Assembly: GCF_017498085.1 (NCBI RefSeq)
Contig: NZ_JAGBKM010000004.1
Span: forward strand, 1-64,000
Direction: 5' to 3'
DNA length: 64,000 nucleotides
DNA from: Psychrobacter coccoides
GTDB lineage: Bacteria; Pseudomonadota; Gammaproteobacteria; Pseudomonadales; Moraxellaceae
Shown: piece by piece, positions 46,847-54,955 of the stretch
Layout of the letters: each line of letters begins with the position of its first letter
How positions within the stretch are numbered: the first letter of the stretch is position 1
Notes under the pieces: model-generated
The model's input: the letters and a program-made list of their open reading frames with translations, nothing else
The model's database searches: none
Told to the model about the DNA's origin: nothing
Made by a program: the position numbers and the translations under genes

Positions 46847-47650
46847 ATGATAAATACATCTACTTTCATCAATCGCTCTCTATCTCCTATATTATGGACC
46901 GCTATCGCAGCATTCTCTACTCTAGCCATGACAGCACAAGCTGGCAATATGTATATCTATAAAGATAATGCTGGACAAGTCTTGCTGACCAACGTCAGTC
47001 CAAGCGGTAACTTTGATAAATTTACCAAAAAGGTGAAAGTCACTTATTACAAAGATTCAAAAATGTACGACGGTAGCAATAGCAGTTATGGCAGCAGCAC
47101 AGCCAGCAATAGTGGCAATCGTGATGCTTATGACAGCTACATTCGTGCTTCTGCGGCGCGTCATGGCGTTGATCCCGCCTTGATGAAAGCCATGATGCAT
47201 ACTGAATCTGCCTTTAACCCAAATGCCCGCTCCCCTGTAGGCGCTCAAGGTTTAATGCAGCTGATGCCCGCCACTGCTCGCCGTTTCAAAGTCAGTAATC
47301 CTTGGAGCCCTGCTGACAATATCGAAGGCTCTGCTAAATATATCGCTTGGCTGATGCGCCGCTTTAATAATAATGTCGAACACGCTATCGCTGGTTATAA
47401 TGCGGGTGAAGGCAATGTGGACAAATATGGTGGCATTCCACCGTTTAAAGAAACTCGGAACTATGTCAAGAGGGTCATGAGCCGGTATCATACCTTGTAT
47501 AAAAACGATGCAGGCTTGTCTGATGTGACGATGAACGCCAGCAATGTCACAACTGGCAGTAATAGCGGTATACAGACGGTGAGTTATGCGACCAGCAACA
47601 ATAGCGCTGGTGCCAGCTACGCCAACTCAGCCTATGCTGCATTACGCTAA
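46847..47650 (+). CDS. Lytic transglycosylase, SLT family
   Basis: This is a secreted murein-cleaving enzyme of 267 residues. A signal peptide ends near AQAGN (about 32), then a DUF4124-like short segment (MYIYKDNAGQVLLTNVSPSG, landmark YKDNAGQ), a Ser/Asn-rich linker, and the SLT domain (about 90-215). The catalytic Glu is in HTESAFNP, with GAQGLMQLMPATA and AGYNAGEGNV completing the family motifs. The C-terminal tail is Ser/Asn/Ala-rich. A family C repeat begins ten bases after the stop. Confidence 0.9.
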   Translation: MINTSTFINRSLSPILWTAIAAFSTLAMTAQAGNMYIYKDNAGQVLLTNVSPSGNFDKFTKKVKVTYYKDSKMYDGSNSSYGSSTASNSGNRDAYDSYIRASAARHGVDPALMKAMMHTESAFNPNARSPVGAQGLMQLMPATARRFKVSNPWSPADNIEGSAKYIAWLMRRFNNNVEHAIAGYNAGEGNVDKYGGIPPFKETRNYVKRVMSRYHTLYKNDAGLSDVTMNASNVTTGSNSGIQTVSYATSNNSAGASYANSAYAALR

Positions 47651-47659
47651 TATCAGTGC

Positions 47660-47833
47660 TAGGGCATGTCCTCAATTCAATCGAAGGATACCTAAATGGG
47701 CTAAAAATGGCTAAATCTTGCCAAACATCGTTAAATAGCTAGGTAATATCCCGATATTATCTGCGCTATTTTCCTTGTTTGACGGCAATTTATCTCATTT
47801 TTATCTCCATTTTTAAAATGAGGACAAGCCCTA
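47660..47833. repeat. Repeat family C copy (MITE-like, 174 bp)
   Basis: The ends TAGGGCATGTCCTCA and TGAGGACAAGCCCTA are near-perfect inverted repeats, with TA at both borders. The centre carries the dyad AATATCCCGATATTAT. Confidence 0.92.
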
Positions 47834-47859
47834 GTGTTACAGATAAAAGCATGACGCAT

Positions 47860-47893
47860 AAAAAATCCCGTTATATAAATAACGGGATTTTTT
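47860..47893. terminator. Bidirectional terminator
   Basis: AAAAAATCCCGTTAT / ATAACGGGATTTTTT with a four-base loop, between the transglycosylase and converging tsf. Confidence 0.9.
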
Positions 47894-47997
47894 ATGTTTA
47901 GCAGCTGTATCAGCCTGATAAATATAAGCCTAATACAGCCAAGCTGAGGATAAAGAAGCCTTCAACATCCCCAGCTGTGGCAAAGGTTTAGTATAGC

Positions 47998-48873
47998 TTA
48001 TTGGCTAGCAGCCTGAGCAGCAGCAACTTCAGCAGCAAAGTCTTCTTGCTTCTTCTCGATACCTTCGCCAACTTCTAGACGTTTAAAGCCAAGTACTTTA
48101 ACGCCTTCAGCTTTTAGGACATCACCAACTTTTTTGTCGTTGTCCATAACATATGGCTGACGTAGTAAGGTTACTTCGTCTAGGTACTTACGTAGGCCAC
48201 CTTCAATCATTTTTTCTACGATGTTATCAGGCTTGCCAGACTCTTTGGCTTTGGCTTCGATGATCTCTTTTTCGCGAGCCAATACGTCAGCATCGACACT
48301 TTCGTCATCAACAGCGACAGGGTTGAACGCAGCGATATGCATAGCAAGGCTCTTGCCTGTCTCTTCAGTGCCGCCTTCATAAGAAACGACCACACCGATA
48401 CGCAGACCGTGACGGTACGATGCTAGGTTGTCGCCTTCGATAGTTTCTACACGGCGAATCTGAATGTTTTCACCGATTTTTTGTACCAAAGACACACGGG
48501 CTTCTTCAACTGTTTGACCATCACCATAAGGCAGTTCAGCGATAGCGGCAACGTCAGTGGTGTTGTTTTGTAGTGCGATATCTGCGACTTTTTCTGCAAA
48601 TGCAGTGAAGTTGTCATCTTTAGCGACGAAGTCAGTTTGGCAGTTTACTTCTAGCAAGAAAGCTTTGTTGTCGCCATGAGCGATGATGATAGCACCGTCA
48701 GCAGCGATGTTGCCTGCTTTTTTGGCTGCTTTTGCTTGACCAGATTTACGCAGGTTATCGATGGCAACTTCGACGTCACCATTTGCTTCTTCTAGTGCTT
48801 TTTTACATTCCATCATGCCAAGACCAGTACGGTCGCGCAATTCTTTTACCATTTTGGCTGAAATCTGTGCCAT
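47998..48873 (-). CDS. tsf: Elongation factor Ts
   Basis: This is the guanine exchange factor for EF-Tu. It starts [27 protein letters not shown] (landmarks VKELRDRTG and MMECKKAL) and contains the core [10 protein letters not shown] motif, with 291 residues. The frame is open upstream to 48915, but GAGGT lies seven bases before ATG 48873, which also matches the conserved family start. It is downstream of rpsB, as in nearly all bacteria. Confidence 0.97.
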   Translation of the reverse strand: MAQISAKMVKELRDRTGLGMMECKKALEEANGDVEVAIDNLRKSGQAKAAKKAGNIAADGAIIIAHGDNKAFLLEVNCQTDFVAKDDNFTAFAEKVADIALQNNTTDVAAIAELPYGDGQTVEEARVSLVQKIGENIQIRRVETIEGDNLASYRHGLRIGVVVSYEGGTEETGKSLAMHIAAFNPVAVDDESVDADVLAREKEIIEAKAKESGKPDNIVEKMIEGGLRKYLDEVTLLRQPYVMDNDKKVGDVLKAEGVKVLGFKRLEVGEGIEKKQEDFAAEVAAAQAASQ

Positions 48874-48963
48874 GTGAGTTACCTCAATATTGTAGTGTAT
48901 GGGGGTGCTTAACAAGCAAATTCATAACAAGGTTATTAATAAAGCAATTTTATTAATGCAACA

Positions 48964-48993
48964 AGGCATGACGAGTAAAACTGCATCATGCCT
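48964..48993 (-). promoter_or_regulatory. Hairpin in the rpsB-tsf spacer
   Basis: AGGCATGA / TCATGCCT with a 14-base loop in the 200-base gap between rpsB and tsf. There is no T run, so it may weaken rather than stop read-through. An attenuator in this spacer is known in E. coli. Confidence 0.4.
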
Positions 48994-49073
48994 GCTATAT
49001 GTCTATCTACTGTTATGACACTATATGGACACTGATAGGCAATATATCAAGTCATCCATAAGCGTTAATCATC

Positions 49074-49862
49074 TTACTCAGCAGGGGCTTCTTCTGTAGT
49101 TGCTGCTGGCGCTTCTTGCTCAGCAGGCGCTTCTTGTTCAGCTTTGCCACCAGCTTGAGTTTGTGCGTACTCTTTACCAGCAATAATAGCGTCAGCCATA
49201 GCGGTGACATATAAGGTAACCGCACGAATAGCATCATCGTTTGCAGGAATGATGTAATCAACATTGTCTGGGCTTGAGTTGGTATCTACGATACCGATTA
49301 CTGGAATACCTAGGTTTTTGGCTTCTTTGATCGCAATCGCTTCATGATCAACGTCTACCACAAAGATGGCGTCAGGTAGGCCGCCCATGTCTTTAATACC
49401 GCCAAGTGAACGCTCAAGTTTTTCCATATCACGAGTACGCTCTAGCGCTTCACGCTTAGTCAGCTTAGCAAAAGTACCGTCTTCACTCTGCTTTTCTAGC
49501 TCTTTTAAACGGCTGATTGACTGGCGTAGTGTTTTCCAGTTAGTCAACATACCACCTAACCAGCGATGGTCGACATATGGCATGCCAGCACGCTGCGCTT
49601 GCTCACGGATCACACCGCTAGCAGCACGCTTAGTACCAACAAAAAGTACTTTGTTTTTCTTAGCGGCCAAGCCGTTTACGTAAGTCAATGCTTCGTTAAA
49701 TGCTTTAACCGTGTGCTCTAGGTTGATGATATGAATTTTGTTACGTGCACCAAAGATATATGGACCCATTTTTGGGTTCCAAAAACGTGTTTGGTGACCG
49801 AAGTGGGCGCCCGCTTGTAGTAAGTCGCGCATTTCCATCTTGGTTGGATTTGAATTAGCCAT
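49074..49862 (-). CDS. rpsB: 30S ribosomal protein S2
   Basis: It starts after a short extension with [22 protein letters not shown] (landmark [10 protein letters not shown]), contains HIINLEHTV and [12 protein letters not shown], and is 262 residues. The C-terminal tail is a low-complexity Ala/Glu/Pro repeat ([12 protein letters not shown]), longer than in E. coli. It heads the rpsB-tsf operon, with a candidate promoter at 50100-50130 and a leader of about 230 bases where S2 autoregulation would be expected. Confidence 0.97.
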   Translation of the reverse strand: MANSNPTKMEMRDLLQAGAHFGHQTRFWNPKMGPYIFGARNKIHIINLEHTVKAFNEALTYVNGLAAKKNKVLFVGTKRAASGVIREQAQRAGMPYVDHRWLGGMLTNWKTLRQSISRLKELEKQSEDGTFAKLTKREALERTRDMEKLERSLGGIKDMGGLPDAIFVVDVDHEAIAIKEAKNLGIPVIGIVDTNSSPDNVDYIIPANDDAIRAVTLYVTAMADAIIAGKEYAQTQAGGKAEQEAPAEQEAPAATTEEAPAE

Positions 49863-50099
49863 GATTAAATATCCTATTGATTGGGTTATGCCTCCACATC
49901 ACAAAAACGGCCTATTTAGCGACACGCATCTGCTAACGGTACCAGCCTATTGCTGCCATACTGTCAATTGCAAATTAATCAAGTCGCCAAACACCCAGCA
50001 GTTTTTTGCCGTGATGTGTGTGTCATTGGTTGGTTAAAGAAATTGAACTATCATTGAAACTTAATTATTGAAATCAAATTATAAAAATAGCTGCGCTGT

Positions 50100-50130
50100 A
50101 TTATAGCATAAATTAAATTCTAAGCTCCAA
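50100..50130 (-). promoter_or_regulatory. Promoter of rpsB-tsf
   Basis: On the minus strand, an extended -10 TGCTATAAT (box at 50100-50105) is preceded by TTGGAG at 50125-50130 with a 19-base spacer. The perfect extended -10 is the main evidence. Confidence 0.6.
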
Positions 50131-50187
50131 CATTATTAATGGTTGTTTAAACAAACCATATCCAGCAAATGTTTAAAATTTTAGGCA

Positions 50188-50214
50188 TAAAAAAACGACG
50201 TTGACACGCCGTTT
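50188..50214 (-). terminator. Terminator of the chemosensory-like operon
   Basis: On the minus strand AAACGGCG pairs with CGTCGTTT (one mismatch) and is followed by T's. It is 33 bases after the last CheX-like gene. Confidence 0.7.
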
Positions 50215-50246
50215 ATAGTTTAGTTATGAACAATCGTTTTTATCAT

Positions 50247-50696
50247 CTATGCAATGCAGATGCCAATCACTGCTTCATAGCCACGCCATACAAATGGTGT
50301 GATATAACTGTGACGCTCTTTGGGCAAATAAGACACACTGGGTACCCCTTCAGTGATCTGCGGAGTAGAGATAATAAATTCAGGACCAAACTCAGTACGA
50401 GCGTTACCCGAGATGGTGTTGGCCATCTCACCCAACAAATCTTTCATCATCGAGATGGACAGATCAGGCTCACCCATAACTTTAATAATTTCGCGCAACA
50501 TAACTGTAGGCGCACTGACATAGACACAGCCCTTTAGAGGACCTGATATCTTGATGATACCGCTATAGTCATAACCAACTGCGCTTTTGTTGTCATGTAA
50601 ATAAGGGGTATCAAGCGTCACTTCTGCACTATCAATCTGTGTAAAAAAAGCATTGATTGAGCTTAAAAACACCCCTAACTTCTCTACTTTAACCAT
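50247..50696 (-). CDS. CheX-like phosphatase domain protein 2
   Basis: This 149-residue protein matches the CheX/CheC-type fold that dephosphorylates CheY. The active-site helix is DLLGEMANTISGNAR (conserved Glu-x-x-Asn in GEMAN), followed by a Phe/Gly-rich strand (FGPEFIISTPQ). It is a clear paralogue of the preceding gene: both have DTPYL, YDYSGIIKISG / HDYTGVIGISG and TISGNARTEFGPEF / TIAGNARTEFGAEF. It is the last gene of the minus-strand block. Role inferred: resets the CheY-like protein at 51244-51606. Confidence 0.8.
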   Translation of the reverse strand: MVKVEKLGVFLSSINAFFTQIDSAEVTLDTPYLHDNKSAVGYDYSGIIKISGPLKGCVYVSAPTVMLREIIKVMGEPDLSISMMKDLLGEMANTISGNARTEFGPEFIISTPQITEGVPSVSYLPKERHSYITPFVWRGYEAVIGICIA

Positions 50697-50750
50697 AATA
50701 TATTAACATCCATATTCATGACACTTTTTATATACCTACTGGCTGATGGT

Positions 50751-51200
50751 TTAGTCCTGCAAACAAACAACAATTTCACCAGCTTGTGACAACCATGTGA
50801 TAGGTATTATAAAAGAACGCTCATCACTTGGTAGTACCACCCCTTGCGGTGAACCCTTAAACATAAACGGTACCGATATATGAAACTCTGCACCGAACTC
50901 AGTACGAGCATTACCAGCGATGGTATTGGCAACTTCGCCGGCGAGATCAACATACATCTCTTCACTGTCATCGGTCTCGCCCACACTATCCAATATAGAA
51001 GAGAGTAAACCACGTGTCGCTGAAAAATAAACCACCCCTTTTTGCACCCCTGATATACCAATCACACCCGTATAATCATGGACTTTAGGCTGTTTGTTTT
51101 CTAGCAAATACGGGGTATCAGCGACAAGCGCTTCTCTACCAAACTGATTAAAGTAATTACTGATAATATTCAAAAAAATTTGTAACTTTTGTTCTTTCAT
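50751..51200 (-). CDS. CheX-like phosphatase domain protein 1
   Basis: This 149-residue paralogue of the next gene, from a tandem duplication, has its catalytic helix in DLAGEVANTIAGNAR (Glu and Asn conserved). CheX enzymes remove phosphate from CheY in chemotaxis systems lacking CheZ. It follows the receiver gene by 43 bases, in the same direction. Two copies with differing surfaces may act on different receivers or form a heterodimer; that is speculation. Confidence 0.8.
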   Translation of the reverse strand: MKEQKLQIFLNIISNYFNQFGREALVADTPYLLENKQPKVHDYTGVIGISGVQKGVVYFSATRGLLSSILDSVGETDDSEEMYVDLAGEVANTIAGNARTEFGAEFHISVPFMFKGSPQGVVLPSDERSFIIPITWLSQAGEIVVCLQD

Positions 51201-51243
51201 AATATTGTCTTCAATGGTGGTCTACTTAGGGCGTTGAAGGGTT

Positions 51244-51606
51244 TCAGTCTTGTACTAACTCATACAAGGACTCAATCAACTCTTCTTCAGAAAAGGGCTT
51301 ACACAAAAACCCACTGGCACCCAGTGACAGTGCTTCGATGCCTGTAGACTTATCGGACAATGCTGATACCACCAAAATGCGTACGTCAGGGTCAGTAGCA
51401 ACAATTTTTTCGATACATTCAAGCCCATCCATCTGTGGCATGGTCAAATCCATGGTAATCACGTCAGGACGATGGACATTGAACTTCTCTAGCGCTTGAG
51501 CGCCATTGGTTGCCGTAGCAACCAACATAAACTGCCCTGAATCATAAGCGCGTTGAATTCGGTTTCGAATGATGTTTGAATCATCAACGATCATTAATTT
51601 ATACAT
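51244..51606 (-). CDS. CheY-like single-domain response regulator
   Basis: This 120-residue receiver has no output domain. The acidic pair is in MIVDDSN (about 6-12), the phospho-acceptor Asp in VITMDLTMPQMDG (Asp53), the Ser/Thr switch in VVSALSD and Lys in FLCKPFSEEEL, so all catalytic residues are present. It lies 15 bases after the CheA-like kinase gene and is its likely target. The output (what binds the phosphorylated form) is not encoded nearby. Confidence 0.88.
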   Translation of the reverse strand: MYKLMIVDDSNIIRNRIQRAYDSGQFMLVATATNGAQALEKFNVHRPDVITMDLTMPQMDGLECIEKIVATDPDVRILVVSALSDKSTGIEALSLGASGFLCKPFSEEELIESLYELVQD

Positions 51607-51621
51607 GGCTCACTTCAGTCC

Positions 51622-53835
51622 TTATGATGCTTTAGGTAATGTGATGACAAAACGTGTCATCTCACCAAGCTCGCTATTTACATTGAGCTTGCCGTTAGAT
51701 TCTTTTACTTGAGTTTTGATAATATCTAAGCCAACACCACGGCCCCCATCTTCATCGGCTTCATCTTTGGTAGAAAACCCAGAAGAAAACAGCTGTTTTA
51801 ATAACTGGTTACGATCCAACTGTTCGGCTTCTTCGAGACTAAAGCGCCCCAATTCCACTAGCTTTTGGCGAATACTGTCATAATCAATCCCTTGACCATC
51901 ATCTTGTAGGCTGACGATAAAGTCTTGACCAACGCTTTGCATCTCCAGGCTGATATTACCAGTACTCGGTTTACCAGCTGAACGACGATCTGTAGGGGGC
52001 TCAATGCCATGAACGATAGCATTACGTACCAACTGAATACTGATCTCTTTCACTGTTTTTTTAAGTCGCTCTGGTATCTGAACTTGCTCTAAGGTCGCAC
52101 TATTTAGCTGTACTTCTTTACCTTGTCGGGACGCAATGTCTTGAGCAAAGTCTTGGTAGTAGGCCAACAGATGACTGTCCGACTCATCATCTAAATCAAT
52201 GTCTTCTCCCTCATCAAAGTCTAAGCTACCTATTACTTGGCTATTGGCTTGTGGGGTACTGTCTATAGCGCCTGCTGCTCTCACTCCCGCTGCAGTAGCA
52301 GTTGGTGTGGTGTGCGCAGCTTTGGTACTGGCTGCAGACGTCTGATTGATGCGCTCACCCAGCATCTCAATGGTGTTAGACAGACTGAGTAAGTCATCCA
52401 AATGCACTGCCAACTGCAAGAAGTCATTACCCGATAGTGCGCCTTGGTTTTGCAGTGCACTCAGCTTGTCTTCAGCATCAGAGGCGATTTTGGTAAAGCT
52501 ATGCAGTTTTAGCGCAGAAGCATCGCCTTTTAAGCTATGCATATCTCGATAAATCGCTTTTAGTTTCGCTTCAAGCTCATACTGTGAACTGCCTGGATTT
52601 TTTAGAATATTATTCATTTTTTCGATATGAGCTTTGGTGTTACTAATAAACTCATGAATTACTTTTGGTTTAACATTCAAAATAGTGGTGAGCATCTCAA
52701 TCTGCATGTCGTTTTGTGAGCGTTCTTTTTCTAAACGCTGCTCTAAATAGACCGCATCTGAGACGTCATTGACGTTGACCAAAATTCGCGCGATGTCCTT
52801 ATCTTCATATACTCGTGAGAACTTAAAATCCAAGAAGCGACTGTCCGATCCTGTGCCTGAGGTGTTGTGCAACAATACTTTGGTCAATGGGTTGAGAGAG
52901 TCAACGAGCTTTTCTTTTACACGTGGGTTATAAAGCTGCTCGATAAACTGCTTGGTGGTATTGAGATCTTTATCAGAGATACGACCACGCAGTACATTGG
53001 TAAAGTTCTCTCCTGCAAGATTTTCTTCTCCCACAATCTTATTGAGTGCACGAGAGTGCTGTTGGCCAATTTTTAAGTCTTTATCAAGCAAGAACAGACC
53101 TGTATTCACCGTTTGCATAATCTCTTGAGTCTCACGGCGGGCTGCGAGTGCTTCGGCATCTGTCTCACGTAACCGGCGGACAAAGAAGAATACGAAGATC
53201 AAGAAGTAGGCAAAAATCGCAGCGACACCAAGAACCTGAATCAAACGAATGGTCGTTGCTTGACGTTCTGCATTACTAAAAACGTCTCTGGTCAGTTTAT
53301 CTAACGATTCGTTAATAAATAAACTAGATGTTTTTGCTTGGTCAACTGCTTGAGCCAGCTCATCTGCAGAAGAAACCATAATATTGTTGGCATCTTTGAG
53401 ATATGTTTGAATCTTCGGCTCTAAAACGTTCCATTGCTCCTTGGCTTCAGCAACATCTAAACGTGCGTCATTACTGATATTAGGGAGTTGGTAACGGTTA
53501 CCTAAATTGTCTGTAATAACCCCACCCTGCTCGATTGCAGAAAGAGAGTTGGTAATTAATGCTGTATTTTCTTCTAGACGGGTCAGGACTCTTTGAATAT
53601 GAGGAGAGCTAATATCCTCACCGTAACTACTCTCTAAGTCAAACAAGTCCTTAATTACTGCCTGAGCACTATTAGCGACTTGGTTGGTTTGATCAATAAG
53701 AGCCGTGTTTCTTTCTAGTAAACTTGAAGTGTAAAAAGTAAAAGCCAATAGAGCACCGATCAATGATAGAAACAGCGCAATTGAAATGATCAGGCCTTGA
53801 TAGCGTTTATTATCGATATTATTTGTAGTTGCCAT
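51622..53835 (-). CDS. Membrane-bound CheA-like hybrid histidine kinase
   Basis: This 737-residue inner-membrane protein has helix 1 (about 13-38), a helical periplasmic domain (40-197), helix 2 (198-220), a PAS-like sensor (236-360, ending VNDVSDAVYLEQRL), and a coiled segment. An Hpt-type domain follows with His433 in DMHSLKGDASAL, the site in CheA P1. Next is a low-complexity Ala/Thr/Asp-rich linker (500-555) and a CheA-type ATPase (N box with Asn605 in QLVRNAIVHGIEPP, DDGQGID at 645-651, GRGVGLDII at 698-706). No CheW-like domain follows and no classical HisKA is present. Its SD overlaps the stop of the binding-protein gene. It probably senses through the two lipoproteins upstream. Confidence 0.85.
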   Translation of the reverse strand: MATTNNIDNKRYQGLIISIALFLSLIGALLAFTFYTSSLLERNTALIDQTNQVANSAQAVIKDLFDLESSYGEDISSPHIQRVLTRLEENTALITNSLSAIEQGGVITDNLGNRYQLPNISNDARLDVAEAKEQWNVLEPKIQTYLKDANNIMVSSADELAQAVDQAKTSSLFINESLDKLTRDVFSNAERQATTIRLIQVLGVAAIFAYFLIFVFFFVRRLRETDAEALAARRETQEIMQTVNTGLFLLDKDLKIGQQHSRALNKIVGEENLAGENFTNVLRGRISDKDLNTTKQFIEQLYNPRVKEKLVDSLNPLTKVLLHNTSGTGSDSRFLDFKFSRVYEDKDIARILVNVNDVSDAVYLEQRLEKERSQNDMQIEMLTTILNVKPKVIHEFISNTKAHIEKMNNILKNPGSSQYELEAKLKAIYRDMHSLKGDASALKLHSFTKIASDAEDKLSALQNQGALSGNDFLQLAVHLDDLLSLSNTIEMLGERINQTSAASTKAAHTTPTATAAGVRAAGAIDSTPQANSQVIGSLDFDEGEDIDLDDESDSHLLAYYQDFAQDIASRQGKEVQLNSATLEQVQIPERLKKTVKEISIQLVRNAIVHGIEPPTDRRSAGKPSTGNISLEMQSVGQDFIVSLQDDGQGIDYDSIRQKLVELGRFSLEEAEQLDRNQLLKQLFSSGFSTKDEADEDGGRGVGLDIIKTQVKESNGKLNVNSELGEMTRFVITLPKAS

Positions 53836-53846
53836 TTCAGAAATCC

Positions 53847-54725
53847 TTAGCTCGCTTGATTGGAAGTAGACTCACTGTCAGTGGATGGCTCTGTAGTGCC
53901 CAACCACTTCTCTTCAATCTCCTTAAAAGTACCCTTGGCTTTTAACTTTTCAATTCCTTCATTAACGGTATCAATCAGTTGATTGTTTTCTTTTGCCATT
54001 AGAATAACTTGTTGCGCAGATGGATTGTCTTCCCCTTCATAAGGAACAATAGTCACCTTATATTCAGGATAGTTTTTAGCCGTATACTGCAGGATAGGCA
54101 TATCATGAAGAATTACATCGACTCTGTCTTGAACTAAGTCCTCATACAGCAAGTATGCAGTCGTATTAGTAGTTAAGTTATCTTCATACCCACCTAACTC
54201 ATTTAACTGATCAACAGGCTTAGCCGCTTCCATGGCGCCAATTTTTGAATTCTTCAAATCTTTTAAACTTTTAGCATTAAGCTTACCTTCTGCATACATC
54301 ATTGCAGATGGGTTGAAAAAATATGGCTGAGATAAACCGTAACGAGTATTACGATCGTCTTTATATGAAATACCTGAAATAGCAAGATCCCTACCTCCTG
54401 ACTCTACAGTGTCAAACATGTTCTGCCAGGTTTCTTTATAAAACTCGACTTTAAACCCTTGTTCTTCGCCAATAGCTCGTATTGAATCAATATCTATACC
54501 TTGCATATTTCCATAGTCATCTTGAAACGAAAACGGCGGCATAGTGCCAGTAGTAGCAACCTTTACGATCGGTGCTGAATCTGGCAATTCGCTAACAAAA
54601 GTATCTTCATTTTCTGTGGCAGGAGGAGCGGTTGTTTTACTGGTGTTCTCTTGAGTGGTTGAGTTACTACATCCAAACAGACCTATAGTAAGTACAATGG
54701 GTAATGCCTGATATAACTGTTTCAT
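53847..54725 (-). CDS. Family 3 solute-binding lipoprotein 2
   Basis: This 292-residue periplasmic binding protein of the amino-acid type has lipobox LFGC with Cys19. Typical text is PPFSFQDDYGNMQGIDIDSIRAIGEE (landmarks FSFQDDYGNMQGIDID), then RDLAISGISYKDDR and KEIEEKW near the C-terminus. It is a diverged paralogue of the preceding gene: the two share the signal peptide and the same AAGGAT leader. No permease or ATPase gene is near, so a sensing rather than uptake role is likely. It abuts the kinase gene (11 bases). Confidence 0.82.
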   Translation of the reverse strand: MKQLYQALPIVLTIGLFGCSNSTTQENTSKTTAPPATENEDTFVSELPDSAPIVKVATTGTMPPFSFQDDYGNMQGIDIDSIRAIGEEQGFKVEFYKETWQNMFDTVESGGRDLAISGISYKDDRNTRYGLSQPYFFNPSAMMYAEGKLNAKSLKDLKNSKIGAMEAAKPVDQLNELGGYEDNLTTNTTAYLLYEDLVQDRVDVILHDMPILQYTAKNYPEYKVTIVPYEGEDNPSAQQVILMAKENNQLIDTVNEGIEKLKAKGTFKEIEEKWLGTTEPSTDSESTSNQAS

Positions 54726-54769
54726 GATCTATCCTTGATATTTAAGAACTAGAGAATTTTAATTACTGA

Positions 54770-54809
54770 AATGTAACTTTAGATATATAAATATACCTAA
54801 AGTTACATT
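54770..54809 (-). promoter_or_regulatory. Perfect 13-base inverted repeat between the two binding-protein genes
   Basis: AATGTAACTTTAG (54770-54782) and CTAAAGTTACATT (54797-54809) with an AT-rich 14-base loop, 45 bases before the second lipoprotein gene. There is no proper T run follows on the minus strand. It could be an operator, an mRNA-stabilising hairpin setting the ratio of the two proteins, or a weak terminator. Confidence 0.6.
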
Positions 54810-54955
54810 TTATTGCTAACTAGAAATATTTCAAGTCCTTCTACTTCATTCATTTAGCCTTATTTTCCATGGCCAAAAAAAGCAGTTAAAACATAGCTTT
54901 CTAAACACTTTTGCAGTAAATAATTGAATGATTTACTGCTCAGTCATAATTAGCT

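Larger units (their letters stand above)
49863..50246 (-). other. rpsB leader region
   Basis: This 384-base stretch holds the rpsB 5' leader (to about 50092), its promoter, and at the far end the terminator of the CheX-like gene. The leader includes GGTACCGTTAGCAG and TCGCTAAATAGGCC on the minus strand, which can form a short TTAGC/GCTAA stem. A ribosomal protein S2 binding structure is plausible but was not demonstrated. Confidence 0.45.
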
